The position numbers and the translations under genes are program-made. DNA of 64,000 nucleotides from Reyranella sp. (GTDB taxonomy: Bacteria > Pseudomonadota > Alphaproteobacteria > Reyranellales > Reyranellaceae). The notes below the pieces were generated by a model. It was not told the DNA's origin. It did no database searches and was given only the letters and a program-made list of their open reading frames with translations. Location: NCBI RefSeq assembly GCF_004297265.1, contig NZ_SCUT01000025.1:1-64000 (forward strand), in the 5' to 3' direction. This document shows positions 51,271 to 59,862 of this stretch, in pieces (the stretch's first letter is position 1; every line of letters starts with the position of its first letter).

Positions 51271-53733
51271 GTGACCGTGCTCAATTTCATCAAGATCAGT
51301 CTGGCTTTCGCCACCGCCGCCCTCATCGTCGGCACCGGCACCGTTGCAGGCCTCTTCTGGCACTTCAGCCACGGGCTGCCCGACCACAAGCAGCTCGCCG
51401 ATTACCAGCCGGCGACCCTGACCCGGCTCTATGCCGCCGACGGCAAGCTCCTGGCCGAGTATGCGCGCGAGAAGCGCGTCTTCGTTCCGGTGGACGCCAT
51501 GCCGAAGCGCGTGCTCGAGGCCTTCGTCGCGGCCGAGGACCAACGCTTCTTCACCCATCCGGGCATCGATTTCATCGGCGTCGTTCGCGCCGTGATCGCC
51601 AATGTCGCAAATCCGGGCAAGCGGCCCGAGGGCGCGTCGGGCCTGACACAGCAGGTCGCCAAGAACTTCCTGCTCACCAACCAGGCGACGCTTTCGCGCA
51701 AGATCCGGGAGGCCATCCTCGCCTTCCGCATCGAGGAGACCTACTCGAAGGAGCGCATCCTCGAACTCTACCTGAACGAGATCTATCTCGGCTCGGGCAA
51801 CTACGGCGTGGCCCAGGCCGCGCTCAACTACTTCGATCGGTCGCTCGACGAACTGTCGCTCTCCGAGATCGCCTATCTCGCGGCCCTGCCCAAGGCGCCG
51901 AACCGCTACAACATCGTGCGCAACGAGAAGGACGCCTACGCCCGGCGCGACTACGTCCTCCACCGCATGGCGGAGGACGGCTACATCACCGCCGCCGAGG
52001 CGCAGGCGGCCAAGGCCGAGAAGCTGCAATATCGTCGCCGCAGCACGACCGAAGTGGCGCAGGCCGATTTCTTTGCCGAGGAAGTGCGCCGCAACCTCAT
52101 GGCGGCCTACGGCGAGAAGGGCCTCTACGAGGGCGGCCTCACCGTCAGCACGACGCTCGATCCGGCCATTCAAGCCGTCGCCGACAATGCCCTGCGCGAC
52201 GGGCTGATCGCCTACGACCGCCGCCACGGCTGGCGCGGGCCCTACGCCAAAATCCCCGACATGACGGTGTGGGAGGAGGAGTTTGCCCGTATCGCCCAGC
52301 GCCGTCCCCTGGCCGGCCCGGCGACCTGGCAGCTCGCGGTCGTCAACAAGGTCGAAGCGCAGTCCGTCCAGCTGGTCGGACTGCCGGACGGCGGCGAGGG
52401 CACCGTGCCCTTCGCCGAGATGACCTGGGCGCGCCCGACCCTGCAGAACCAGACGCTCGGCGGCGCGCCGCGCGGCCCGCGCGACGTCGTCTCGGTGGGC
52501 GACGTGATCGTCGTCGAGAAGGTCGAGAAGCCGGCCGGTGCCAACGCCAAGCCCTATCCGCCGAAGACCTATGCGCTGCGCCAGGTGCCCAACGTCGAGG
52601 GTGGCGTCGTCGTGATGGACACCCAGGCCGGCCGCGTGCTGGCCATGTCGGGTGGCTGGTCCTACGGTCGCAGCCAGTTCAATCGCGCCGTCCAGGCCGC
52701 ACGCCAGCCGGGCTCGGCCTTCAAGCCGTTCGTCTATCTCGCGGCGATGGATGCCGGATTCACGCCGGCCTCGATCGTGCTCGATGCGCCGTTCGTCTAC
52801 GATCCGGGCTACGGCCAGCCCTTGTGGACGCCGAAGAACTACGGCGGCGACATGCTGGGACCGACCACCGTCCGCCGCGGCCTCGAACTGTCGCGCAACC
52901 TGATGACCGTGCGCATGGCGCAGCAGATCGGGATGAAGCGCGTCGTCGATGTCGCCAAGGAGTTCGGCGTCACCGACCATATGGGTGCCTACCTGCCGAT
53001 GGCGCTGGGCGCCGGCGAGACGACGCTGCTTCGCATGACCATGGCCTATGCGATGCTGGCCAACGGCGCGCTCGAGATCACCCCCTCGCTGGTCGACCGG
53101 GTGCAGGACCGCAACGGCAAGACGATTTACCGTCACGAGCCGCGCACCTGCCGCGGCTGTGGCGAGACGGCAGGCGGGACCTCGCTCGCGGCGCCGGAAC
53201 TCGTCGATTCGCGCAAGCCGTTCCATGATCCGGCGTCGGTCTACCAGGTCGTGAGCATGATGCAGGGCGTCACGGTCCGCGGCACGGCGGGTCGCCTGGC
53301 GGCGCTCGGCCGTCCGATCGCCGGCAAGACCGGCACGACGAACGACGCGCACGACAACTGGTTCCTGGGCTCGACGCCCGACATCACCGTCGGAATCTAT
53401 ATCGGCTTCGACGAGCCGCGAACGCTCGGTGCGCAGGAGACCGGCGGCGGCAACGCCGTGCCGATCTACGAAGCGATCGCCAAGGAGATCTTCAAGGGCA
53501 AGCCGCCGACGCCGTTCCGCGTCCCGCCTGGCCTTCGCATGGTCCGCTTCAGCTACGAGGGCGGCACGATCGACGAGGTGTTCAAGCCGAACACCGAGCC
53601 GGGATCGGACGGCTATATGGTCACACCGCTTGACGGATCGGCCCCTTATTCCGCTATAGACCCCACGCAGGGCCCGCAACAGGCGGGCAGCCCCCGGCGT
53701 CCGGGTCTCTCGGGCACCGGCGAGACCTATTAG
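51271..53733 (+). CDS. mrcA: Penicillin-binding protein 1A (bifunctional transglycosylase/transpeptidase)
   Basis: 820 residues from a GTG. An N-terminal membrane helix precedes the GT51 domain (VAAEDQRFFTHPGID with catalytic Glu near 88; GLTQQVAKNFLL; RKIREAILAFRIE), an OB-like insert, and the transpeptidase with S482-A-F-K485, SRN at 541-543 and KTGT at 686-689. CRGCGE near 631 is a small Cys-X2-Cys insert also seen in alphaproteobacterial homologues. It polymerises and cross-links peptidoglycan outside the inner membrane. amiC precedes it and prfB follows. Confidence 0.95.
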   Translation: MTVLNFIKISLAFATAALIVGTGTVAGLFWHFSHGLPDHKQLADYQPATLTRLYAADGKLLAEYAREKRVFVPVDAMPKRVLEAFVAAEDQRFFTHPGIDFIGVVRAVIANVANPGKRPEGASGLTQQVAKNFLLTNQATLSRKIREAILAFRIEETYSKERILELYLNEIYLGSGNYGVAQAALNYFDRSLDELSLSEIAYLAALPKAPNRYNIVRNEKDAYARRDYVLHRMAEDGYITAAEAQAAKAEKLQYRRRSTTEVAQADFFAEEVRRNLMAAYGEKGLYEGGLTVSTTLDPAIQAVADNALRDGLIAYDRRHGWRGPYAKIPDMTVWEEEFARIAQRRPLAGPATWQLAVVNKVEAQSVQLVGLPDGGEGTVPFAEMTWARPTLQNQTLGGAPRGPRDVVSVGDVIVVEKVEKPAGANAKPYPPKTYALRQVPNVEGGVVVMDTQAGRVLAMSGGWSYGRSQFNRAVQAARQPGSAFKPFVYLAAMDAGFTPASIVLDAPFVYDPGYGQPLWTPKNYGGDMLGPTTVRRGLELSRNLMTVRMAQQIGMKRVVDVAKEFGVTDHMGAYLPMALGAGETTLLRMTMAYAMLANGALEITPSLVDRVQDRNGKTIYRHEPRTCRGCGETAGGTSLAAPELVDSRKPFHDPASVYQVVSMMQGVTVRGTAGRLAALGRPIAGKTGTTNDAHDNWFLGSTPDITVGIYIGFDEPRTLGAQETGGGNAVPIYEAIAKEIFKGKPPTPFRVPPGLRMVRFSYEGGTIDEVFKPNTEPGSDGYMVTPLDGSAPYSAIDPTQGPQQAGSPRRPGLSGTGETY

Positions 53734-53754
53734 TCAGTTCGAAACGGATCCGTG

Positions 53755-54877
53755 ATGCGCGCCGAAGCCCAAGCGATGGTGAACGAGATCGAGGAGTCGC
53801 TCGAACTCCTCAGGAGGCGTCTTTGACTACGACCGTGCTGTCGTACGTCTCGATGAGCTGAACGCGCGCGCCGAGGATCCGGCGCTGTGGAACGATCCGA
53901 AGGAAGCCGAGAAGGTGATGCGCGAGCGCACCAGGCTCGAGGCGTCGATCGGTGCGATCAAGCGCCTGCGCGCGGCGGTCGACGACAATGTCGGCTTGAT
54001 CGAGATGGCCGAGGCCGAGAAGGACGAGGCCACCATCGCCGAGTGCGAGAAGGCGCTGCGCGAGGCCACGGGAGAGGCCAAGGCGGCGCGGCTCGAGACG
54101 CTGCTGTCGGGCGAGGCCGACGCCAACAACGCCTATATCGAGATCAACGCCGGTGCCGGCGGCACCGAGGCGCAGGACTGGGCCGAGATGCTGGCCCGCA
54201 TGTACACGCGCTGGGCCGAGCGCCGCGGCTACAAGGTGAGCTGGCTCGAGGAGAGTGCGGGCGAAGAGGCCGGCATCAAGTCGTGCGCCTACAAGGTCGA
54301 GGGTCCCAACGCCTATGGCTGGCTGAAGACCGAGAGCGGCGTGCACCGGTTGGTGCGCATCTCGCCGTTCGACGGCAATGCGCGGCGCCAGACCTCGTTC
54401 GCGTCGGTGTGGGTCTATCCCGAGGTTGACGACAATATCGAGATCGAACTGGTCGACAAGGATCTCCGCGTCGACACCTATCGAGCCTCGGGCGCGGGCG
54501 GCCAGCACGTCAACAAGACCGACTCGGCGGTGCGCATCACCCATCTGCCGACCGGCATTGCCGTCGCTGTCCAGCAGGAGCGCTCGCAGCACCAGAACCG
54601 CGCCAAGGCGATCCAGATGCTGAAGGCGCGCCTCTACGAACTGGAACTGCAGAAGCGCGAGGCCGAGCGCCTGGAGGCCGAGGCCAACAAGACCGACATC
54701 GGCTGGGGTCACCAGATCCGCTCCTACGTGCTGCAACCCTACCAGATGGTGAAGGACCTGCGGACCAACGTGGAGCGCTCGGACCCGCAGAAGGTGCTCG
54801 ACGGCGATCTCGACGAGTTCATGGCCGCCTCGCTCGCCGCCCGCGTGGGCGAGGGCAAGGACAAGGAAGCCGCGTAA
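53755..54877 (+). CDS. prfB: Peptide chain release factor 2, with programmed +1 frameshift
   Basis: Two joined frames make 373 residues. The first 23 codons from ATG 53755 end at CTT-TGA (stop 53824-53826); reading slips +1 so that GAC at 53825-53827 continues the protein. AGGAGG at 53812-53817 just before CGT-CTT-TGA-C is the internal Shine-Dalgarno element that drives the slip. The RF2 stop-codon motif SPF (SPFDGNARRQ) and GGQ (GAGGQHVNKTDSAVRITH) are intact. It releases peptides at UGA and UAA. Low RF2 raises slippage and restores RF2. Confidence 0.95.
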
Positions 54878-54893
54878 AGAGCAGGAGCCGACG

Positions 54894-55103
54894 ATGGCGG
54901 GGATGTGGTTCGTGTTCGAAGCCGAGTATGAGATCGAGGATCGCCGCGCGAACTGGAACAGGCCGGTGCCCGAGACGATGGCCTGGCATGGGCCTTACGC
55001 GACCGAGAAGGAAGCGGACGAGGTCGCGCTCGCCCGCATGTGGGCGAAGATCGACCTCTACGCCCACAAGGCACGCACCGTCGACATGACGGTGAAGGGC
55101 TGA
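54894..55103 (+). CDS. Small uncharacterised protein downstream of prfB
   Basis: 69 residues, 16 bp after prfB with GGAG upstream. It reads MAGMWFVFEAEYEIEDRRANWNRPVPETMAWHGPYATEKEADEVALARMWAKID, an acidic Trp-rich sequence with no signal peptide. It looks like a folded small soluble protein of the type annotated as hypothetical. No family recognised. Confidence 0.6.
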   Translation: MAGMWFVFEAEYEIEDRRANWNRPVPETMAWHGPYATEKEADEVALARMWAKIDLYAHKARTVDMTVKG

Positions 55104-55113
55104 CGCTTCATTG

Positions 55114-55137
55114 GAGCGCGCCACTCCAGTGGCGCTC
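55114..55137. repeat. REP-like palindrome, copy 1
   Basis: GAGCGC-G-CCACT-CC-AGTGG-C-GCTC-type hairpin, nearly self-complementary over 24 bp. It is the same element as 55161-55184 in inverted orientation, differing at one base pair (CC/GG here, AA/TT there) such that pairing is kept in both. Confidence 0.6.
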
Positions 55138-55160
55138 AACAGGGGCGATAGACAAGGTAC

Positions 55161-55184
55161 GAGCGCAACTGGAGTTGCGCGCTC
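55161..55184. repeat. REP-like palindrome, copy 2 (inverted)
   Basis: GAGCGCAACT-GG-AGTTGCGC-GCTC, the reverse partner of copy 1, 23 bp further on. The two make a BIME-like pair in the gap between the small protein and the flavin monooxygenase. More copies are likely elsewhere in the genome. Confidence 0.6.
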
Positions 55185-55254
55185 CATTGATCGTCCGTCA
55201 CGTCGGCTGGTCCGTCGATTGCATCTCCGCCGGGATCGAAGGCGGAGGAAATTC

Positions 55255-56559
55255 TTGGCGGCGTCGCGGTTCCATCTCGGCTGGTTTCTCGGCAACAGTT
55301 TCGGCGTGCACGGCTGGAACCAGCCCTGGTCGGGCATCGATGCACGCGAATGGGCGCAGCCCGATCTCCACGTCGAACTGGCGAAGGCGCTGGAGCGCGC
55401 CTGCTTCGATTGCCTGCTGCTCGAGGACTCGCTGTTCGTCCCGGACAACTACGGCGGCTCGATGGATTTCTACCTCGAGCGGGCCCTGCGCGCGCCGAAG
55501 AACGATCCGCTGCCGCTGGTGCCGCTGATCGCGCAGGCGACGAAGCATCTCGGAATCGTGCCGACCATCTCGACCAGCTTCTATCCGCCGTTCCTGCTGG
55601 CCCGCCTGATCGCGACGCTCGACCTGATGTCGAAGGGCAGGGTCGGCTGCAACTTCGTGACCTCGACCGCGGAACGCGCGGCGCAGAATTTCGGCCTCGA
55701 CGCGCATCTCGAACACGACCTGCGCTACGAGATGGCCGACGAGTTCGTCGAACTGGCGACGCAGCTCTGGTCGTCGTGGGAGGCCGACGCGATCGTCATG
55801 GACGAGACGTCCGGCACCTTCGTCGATCCCGCGAAAGTCCATGCCGTCGATTTCAAGGGCCGGTTCTTCTCCTCCCGCGGACCGCTTAACACCGCCCAGC
55901 CGCCGCAGGGGCGGCCGGTGCTCGTCCAGGCCGGTGGCTCGCCGCAGGGCAAGGCCTTCGCCGCCCGCCACATGGACATCGTGATCGCAGCCCTCGGCAC
56001 GGTCGCGGAGATGAAGGCGTTTCGCGACGACATGCGCGCGCGCCTCTCTGCACGGGGGCGCGACCCCGACAGCTGCAAGGTGCTGTTCGTCGTTACCCCG
56101 ACCCTGGGCGAGACCAACGCGGAAGCGGAGGAGCGTGTCCGTCGCCGACAGGCGCAGCGCGCGACAGCGCCGGAGATCACGCTGGCCATGATGGGCAGCC
56201 TGACGGACATCGACTTCTCGACCTTCGATCTCGACGCGCCGCTGGCCGAGCTCACGACCAACGGCCAGCAGGGGACGCTGAAGCGCTTCCTGGCGCAGGG
56301 CCGCACCTTGCGCGAAGTTGCGAGCAACTACAGCTTCGGCTTCGAGCATCCCGTAGCCGGAACGGTGCAGCGCGTCGCCGACGTGATGGAAGAGGCGATG
56401 GAGCAGGTCGGCGGCGACGGCTTCATGTTCAACGGCCCGCTCAGCCGCCGTTATGTCGCCGAGATTACGGACGGGCTCGTGCCGGAACTGCAGCGGCGCG
56501 GCCTGGTTCGCACTGCGTACGCGCACGCGCATTTTCGAGACAATCTGTTTGCATTCTGA
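55255..56559 (+). CDS. FMN-dependent monooxygenase of the NtaA/SnaA/DszA family (luciferase-like)
   Basis: 434 residues from TTG 55255, chosen because GGAGG at 55244-55248 is 6 bases upstream and translation then starts just before RFHLGWFLGNSFGVHGWNQPWSG, the family start. Other signatures: LLEDSLFVPDNYGGSMD, GIVPTISTSFYPPFLLARLIATLDLMSKGRVGCNFVTS, RPVLVQAGGSPQGKAFAARHMDIVI. The family oxidises small organic substrates with FMNH2 from a separate reductase (NTA, sulfones, others). Substrate is unknown; the reductase is not adjacent. An MFS gene follows. Confidence 0.9.
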   Translation: MAASRFHLGWFLGNSFGVHGWNQPWSGIDAREWAQPDLHVELAKALERACFDCLLLEDSLFVPDNYGGSMDFYLERALRAPKNDPLPLVPLIAQATKHLGIVPTISTSFYPPFLLARLIATLDLMSKGRVGCNFVTSTAERAAQNFGLDAHLEHDLRYEMADEFVELATQLWSSWEADAIVMDETSGTFVDPAKVHAVDFKGRFFSSRGPLNTAQPPQGRPVLVQAGGSPQGKAFAARHMDIVIAALGTVAEMKAFRDDMRARLSARGRDPDSCKVLFVVTPTLGETNAEAEERVRRRQAQRATAPEITLAMMGSLTDIDFSTFDLDAPLAELTTNGQQGTLKRFLAQGRTLREVASNYSFGFEHPVAGTVQRVADVMEEAMEQVGGDGFMFNGPLSRRYVAEITDGLVPELQRRGLVRTAYAHAHFRDNLFAF

Positions 56560-56635
56560 GCGGTGGGCGGCACTCTGATGACCGCCTCATCGGAGCCGCC
56601 TCATCGCCAGTCCACTCTACGTCGCGCTCGGCGCC

Positions 56636-57793
56636 ATGACGGTACAGCAGACCTTCGCCACCCTGGGACGGTCGACGGTGCCGCTGATTGCCGCCGCCAT
56701 CGTGGTCGATCTCGGCATCGAAGCGGCGCTGGTCGGGGTCTATCTCGCAATCGGTTCCGTCGCGGCCTTCCTCACGACGTTGGGCTGCGGCGGATTCATC
56801 CTGCGGTACGGAGCGGTGCGCATGACGCAGGTCGGCATGGCGGCGCTGGGCATCGGCCTCGCGATCACGACCGCGGGCTGGCTGCCGCTCTTCGCAGCCG
56901 GCGCCTTCATCGGCGGGCTGGGACAGGCGGTCTCGACACCGTCGAGCTCGCATCTCCTCGGTCGCCTTGCGCCGCGGAACCTGGCGCCGCTCGTCTTCTC
57001 GATCAAGCAGTGCGGCGTGCCGGTCGGACTGATGCTCGCAGGCGTCGTGGCGCCAGCGCTGGTCGTCGAAGCCGGCTGGCGGGCGGCGCTGCTGGTCATC
57101 GCCCTGATCTCCTTCCTCATCGTGCTGGCGCTGCAGCCGCTGCGCGCCGGCTTCGACGTCGACCGCAATCCTGCCCAGCCGCTGTCGCCCGCGGACATTC
57201 GCGCCAATGTCGTGAGTGTCCTGCGCGACCCGGCGCTGCGCATCCTGTGTGTCGCGATGTTCAGCTTCGTCGGCCTCCAGTCGCTCTTCACCGGCTTCTT
57301 CGTGCTCTATCTGGTGCGCGGCCTCGGCTACGACCTCGAGCGGGCCGGACAGGTCTTCGCCATCGCCATCGTCGTGGCGGTGCCGGCGCGCATTGGTTGG
57401 GGCTGGCTCGCCTCACGCTTCGTGCCGCCGGCGACCCTGCTGGCGTTCCTCGGCATCGGCATGGCGGGCGCCGCCGTCCTCACGGCTTCGATCGATCCCG
57501 ACTGGCCGACCTGGGCCGCGGCCGCAATCGCCACGGCGCTGAGCGTGACCGGCGTGAGCTGGCATGGCGTGCTGCTGGCCGAGGTGGCGCGTCTGTCGCC
57601 GGTCGGGCGGATCGGCGCCACCACGGGCGCGGTCCTGGCCTTCGGCGACGCCGGCGCACTGGTCCTGCCGCTGCTGTTCAGCGCCGCCCTGTCGCTGACG
57701 GGCGGCTACGCCACCGGCTTCCTGATCGGCGCGGCCCTGGCGCTCGGTGTCGGCCTGTTCGGGCTGTGGCGGCAGGTCAGCCGGCAGCGTTAG
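56636..57793 (+). CDS. MFS transporter, 5' end probably frameshifted
   Basis: 385 residues from ATG 56636, 11-12 predicted helices. That ATG falls inside the first membrane helix: the same frame upstream reads SPLYVALGA with no start codon before a stop at 56579-56581. An ATG at 56578 in another frame (MTASSEPPHRQS) would give a natural N-terminus if one base were removed before about 56620. So either the protein is truncated or a one-base insertion (real or sequencing) disrupts it. Substrate unknown. The 3' end overlaps the convergent gene by 17 bp. Confidence 0.8.
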   Translation: MTVQQTFATLGRSTVPLIAAAIVVDLGIEAALVGVYLAIGSVAAFLTTLGCGGFILRYGAVRMTQVGMAALGIGLAITTAGWLPLFAAGAFIGGLGQAVSTPSSSHLLGRLAPRNLAPLVFSIKQCGVPVGLMLAGVVAPALVVEAGWRAALLVIALISFLIVLALQPLRAGFDVDRNPAQPLSPADIRANVVSVLRDPALRILCVAMFSFVGLQSLFTGFFVLYLVRGLGYDLERAGQVFAIAIVVAVPARIGWGWLASRFVPPATLLAFLGIGMAGAAVLTASIDPDWPTWAAAAIATALSVTGVSWHGVLLAEVARLSPVGRIGATTGAVLAFGDAGALVLPLLFSAALSLTGGYATGFLIGAALALGVGLFGLWRQVSRQR

Positions 57794-58457
57794 GCACGAC
57801 CACGGAGAACTGGCTGGCGAACCAGTTGGCGTACCAGCGCATCGCCCACGGGATCGGGATGATGAGGGCGCACAACAGGACCAGCAGGAGTGCGTGGCCT
57901 AGGATCGAAAGTCCCGTCGCGTTGAAGGCGAAGCGGACGGTGCCGCTGGTGTTGCGGCAAATCCACTGCATGATCGCCTTGAGGACCCAGGCCCAGCCGA
58001 TGACGGTGAGGACGGAGACGATGAGCAGGATGTTCCAGCCCAGATAGGCCAGCGCGTCGCCGTCGAACGATAGCTTGAGCTGCCCGTCTTCGGTACGCAC
58101 GTTGGCGCAGAACCAGCGCAAGAGAGGGACGGTGAGCAGGATGGTTGCCAACGTCACCGCGCCGCTCACGCCGGCATGGCGGACATTGTGCAGCCATCCC
58201 AGCAGGGCGAGCCCGATCAGGATGTACCAGATGTCGGCGGGCTCGCCCGCGAAGCGCAGGCGCCTTCCATCGGGCAGGGACACGTGCTCGCAGAGGAACC
58301 GGTAGAAGCCCGTGACGGTCCAGGGCGCCGGGATGATCAGGAGCTGGCCGATGACATATAGCAGCGCGCGCCCGAACAGGCCCCAGACCGGGAAGTCGGG
58401 GCGCAGCGGGCCGGTGGGTGAGACGTTCGGCAGGCGGCCTTCGGACTCCAGTGTCAT
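57777..58457 (-). CDS. Multi-pass membrane protein with internal repeats (DUF898/YjgN-like)
   Basis: 226 residues from ATG 58457, with GGGGAGAG upstream. Three repeats of a pattern of F/L-x-G/F followed by a long helix pair are seen (LRFAGEPADIWYILIGLALLGWL; LSFDGDALAYLGWNILLIVSVLTVIGWAWVLKAIMQW; VRFAFNATGLSILGHALLLVLLCALIIPIPWAMRWYANW), giving about six helices. This resembles DUF898/YjgN membrane proteins, of unknown function. The match is to the pattern, not to a firm signature. Confidence 0.7.
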   Translation of the reverse strand: MTLESEGRLPNVSPTGPLRPDFPVWGLFGRALLYVIGQLLIIPAPWTVTGFYRFLCEHVSLPDGRRLRFAGEPADIWYILIGLALLGWLHNVRHAGVSGAVTLATILLTVPLLRWFCANVRTEDGQLKLSFDGDALAYLGWNILLIVSVLTVIGWAWVLKAIMQWICRNTSGTVRFAFNATGLSILGHALLLVLLCALIIPIPWAMRWYANWFASQFSVVVPNAAG

Positions 58458-58522
58458 GCTGCTCTCTCCCCCATTGTCCGCCGAGCTCGGCATCCCCCGA
58501 GCGCTCGAGGCGTTATCCACTC

Positions 58523-58744
58523 ATGCCCTCGACCGTCATCCGCTCCTACCGTTACGACCGCCGGCGGCGGGCGCTCGACATCGTCTTCCAGTCACGCCGC
58601 CGCTACACCTATCTCGGCGTCCCGGAAGAGACCTACGATGCGATGAAAGCGGCGTTCTCGAAAGGTGAGTTCTTCAACCGCCACATTCGCGACCATTTCA
58701 CCTTCGAGCGCAACGGCGTCGAGCCGCCGTCTGGCCTTTCCTGA
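58523..58744 (+). CDS. KTSC domain protein
   Basis: 73 residues from ATG 58523. The sequence IRSYRYDRRRRALDIVFQSRRRYTYLGVPEETYDAMKAAFSKGEFFNRHIRDHFTFER fits the KTSC domain (PF13619 type), first noted at the C-terminus of some lysyl-tRNA synthetases. Stand-alone KTSC proteins are small and have no established role. It lies between a membrane protein on the opposite strand and a TctC gene. Confidence 0.8.
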   Translation: MPSTVIRSYRYDRRRRALDIVFQSRRRYTYLGVPEETYDAMKAAFSKGEFFNRHIRDHFTFERNGVEPPSGLS

Positions 58745-58795
58745 CGTTTGGTGTAGCCTTCCCGGCAAAACAAGTGCCTGGGAGGGCAAACGACC

Positions 58796-59791
58796 ATGGA
58801 CAACCGCAGGAAGAATCCGGCGAAGGTCGGACGGCGTCTTTTTCTCGGCGGCGCGGCTGCGGGCCTCGTCGCGGCGCCGGCCATCGTGTCGGCGCAGAAC
58901 GACTGGCCCAACAAGCAGATCCGGATCGTCATTCCTTATCCGCCGGGCGGCCCCTCCGACGTCACGACCCGCATCGTGCTGGAGCGTGCCGGTGCACTGC
59001 TGGGACAGAGCATCCTGTTCGATAACAAGGCCGGGGCCAGCGGCGCGATCGGCGCCGAGCATGTCATCAAGAGCGCGCCGGCTGACGGCTACACCTTCCT
59101 GACGACGACCACGGCGATGGTCTGCATCACCGAGCACCTGCAGCCGCTACCTTACGATACCTCGAAGGACCTCGTGGCGGTGGCGCGCACCGCGACCTCA
59201 TGGGTCGGCATGGGCATCAATCCGCAGCTACCGGCCAACAACCTCCAGGAGTTCATCGCCTACGCCAAGGCCAATCCGGGCAAGGTCAATTTCGGCTCGG
59301 CCGGCCTCGCCACCATCACCCAGCTCTACGGCGAGATATTCAACATCGAGGCCGGCGTGAAGATGGTCCATGTGCCCTATAAGGGCAGCGCGCCGGCAAC
59401 CAACGACCTCCTCTCCGGCCAGATCCAGGTCCAGTTCGATCCGACCACGCTGCCGCACATCGCCGCCGGGCGGCTGAAGTGCTTCGCGGTGCTGGGCGAG
59501 AAGCGCTGGCCCGGCAAGCCCGACGTGCCGACCCTGAAGGAGCAGGGGCTGGGCAAGATCGGTGGCGATGCCTGGTACGGTATCCTGGCGGCCAGGGGCA
59601 CGCCGCAGGCCGCCATCGACAGGATGTCCGCGGCGATCGGCGAGGCGGTGAAGGATCCCGGGCTCAACGAGAAACTGGTCGCCAGCGGCAACTATTCGAG
59701 TTTCCAGGATACGAAGACCTTTCAGGCGACGATCGAGCGCGAACGCGTGTCGTTCGGCGAGATCGTCAGGAAAGCGGATATCAAGGTCTGA
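58796..59791 (+). CDS. TctC/Bug family substrate-binding protein (second copy)
   Basis: 331 residues. The N-terminus NRRKNPAKVGRRLFLGGAAAGLVAAPAIVSA has a twin-arginine motif (GRRLFLGG), so Tat export is likely. Bug signatures: IRIVIPYPPGGPSDVTTRIVLE, DNKAGASGAIGAEHVIKS, MVHVPYKGSAPATNDLLSGQIQVQFD and KRWPGKPDVPTLKEQGLG. It binds an organic acid in the periplasm. No tctAB adjacent. A VOC-family protein follows on the same strand, so the ligand might feed a catabolic step. Confidence 0.92.
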   Translation: MDNRRKNPAKVGRRLFLGGAAAGLVAAPAIVSAQNDWPNKQIRIVIPYPPGGPSDVTTRIVLERAGALLGQSILFDNKAGASGAIGAEHVIKSAPADGYTFLTTTTAMVCITEHLQPLPYDTSKDLVAVARTATSWVGMGINPQLPANNLQEFIAYAKANPGKVNFGSAGLATITQLYGEIFNIEAGVKMVHVPYKGSAPATNDLLSGQIQVQFDPTTLPHIAAGRLKCFAVLGEKRWPGKPDVPTLKEQGLGKIGGDAWYGILAARGTPQAAIDRMSAAIGEAVKDPGLNEKLVASGNYSSFQDTKTFQATIERERVSFGEIVRKADIKV

Positions 59792-59862
59792 GATCGGCGA
59801 ATGGCGGTCTGTCGGGCATGCCCGCCGGCCCCTATATTGGGAGCGGTTGAGGAGGGCAGGTC

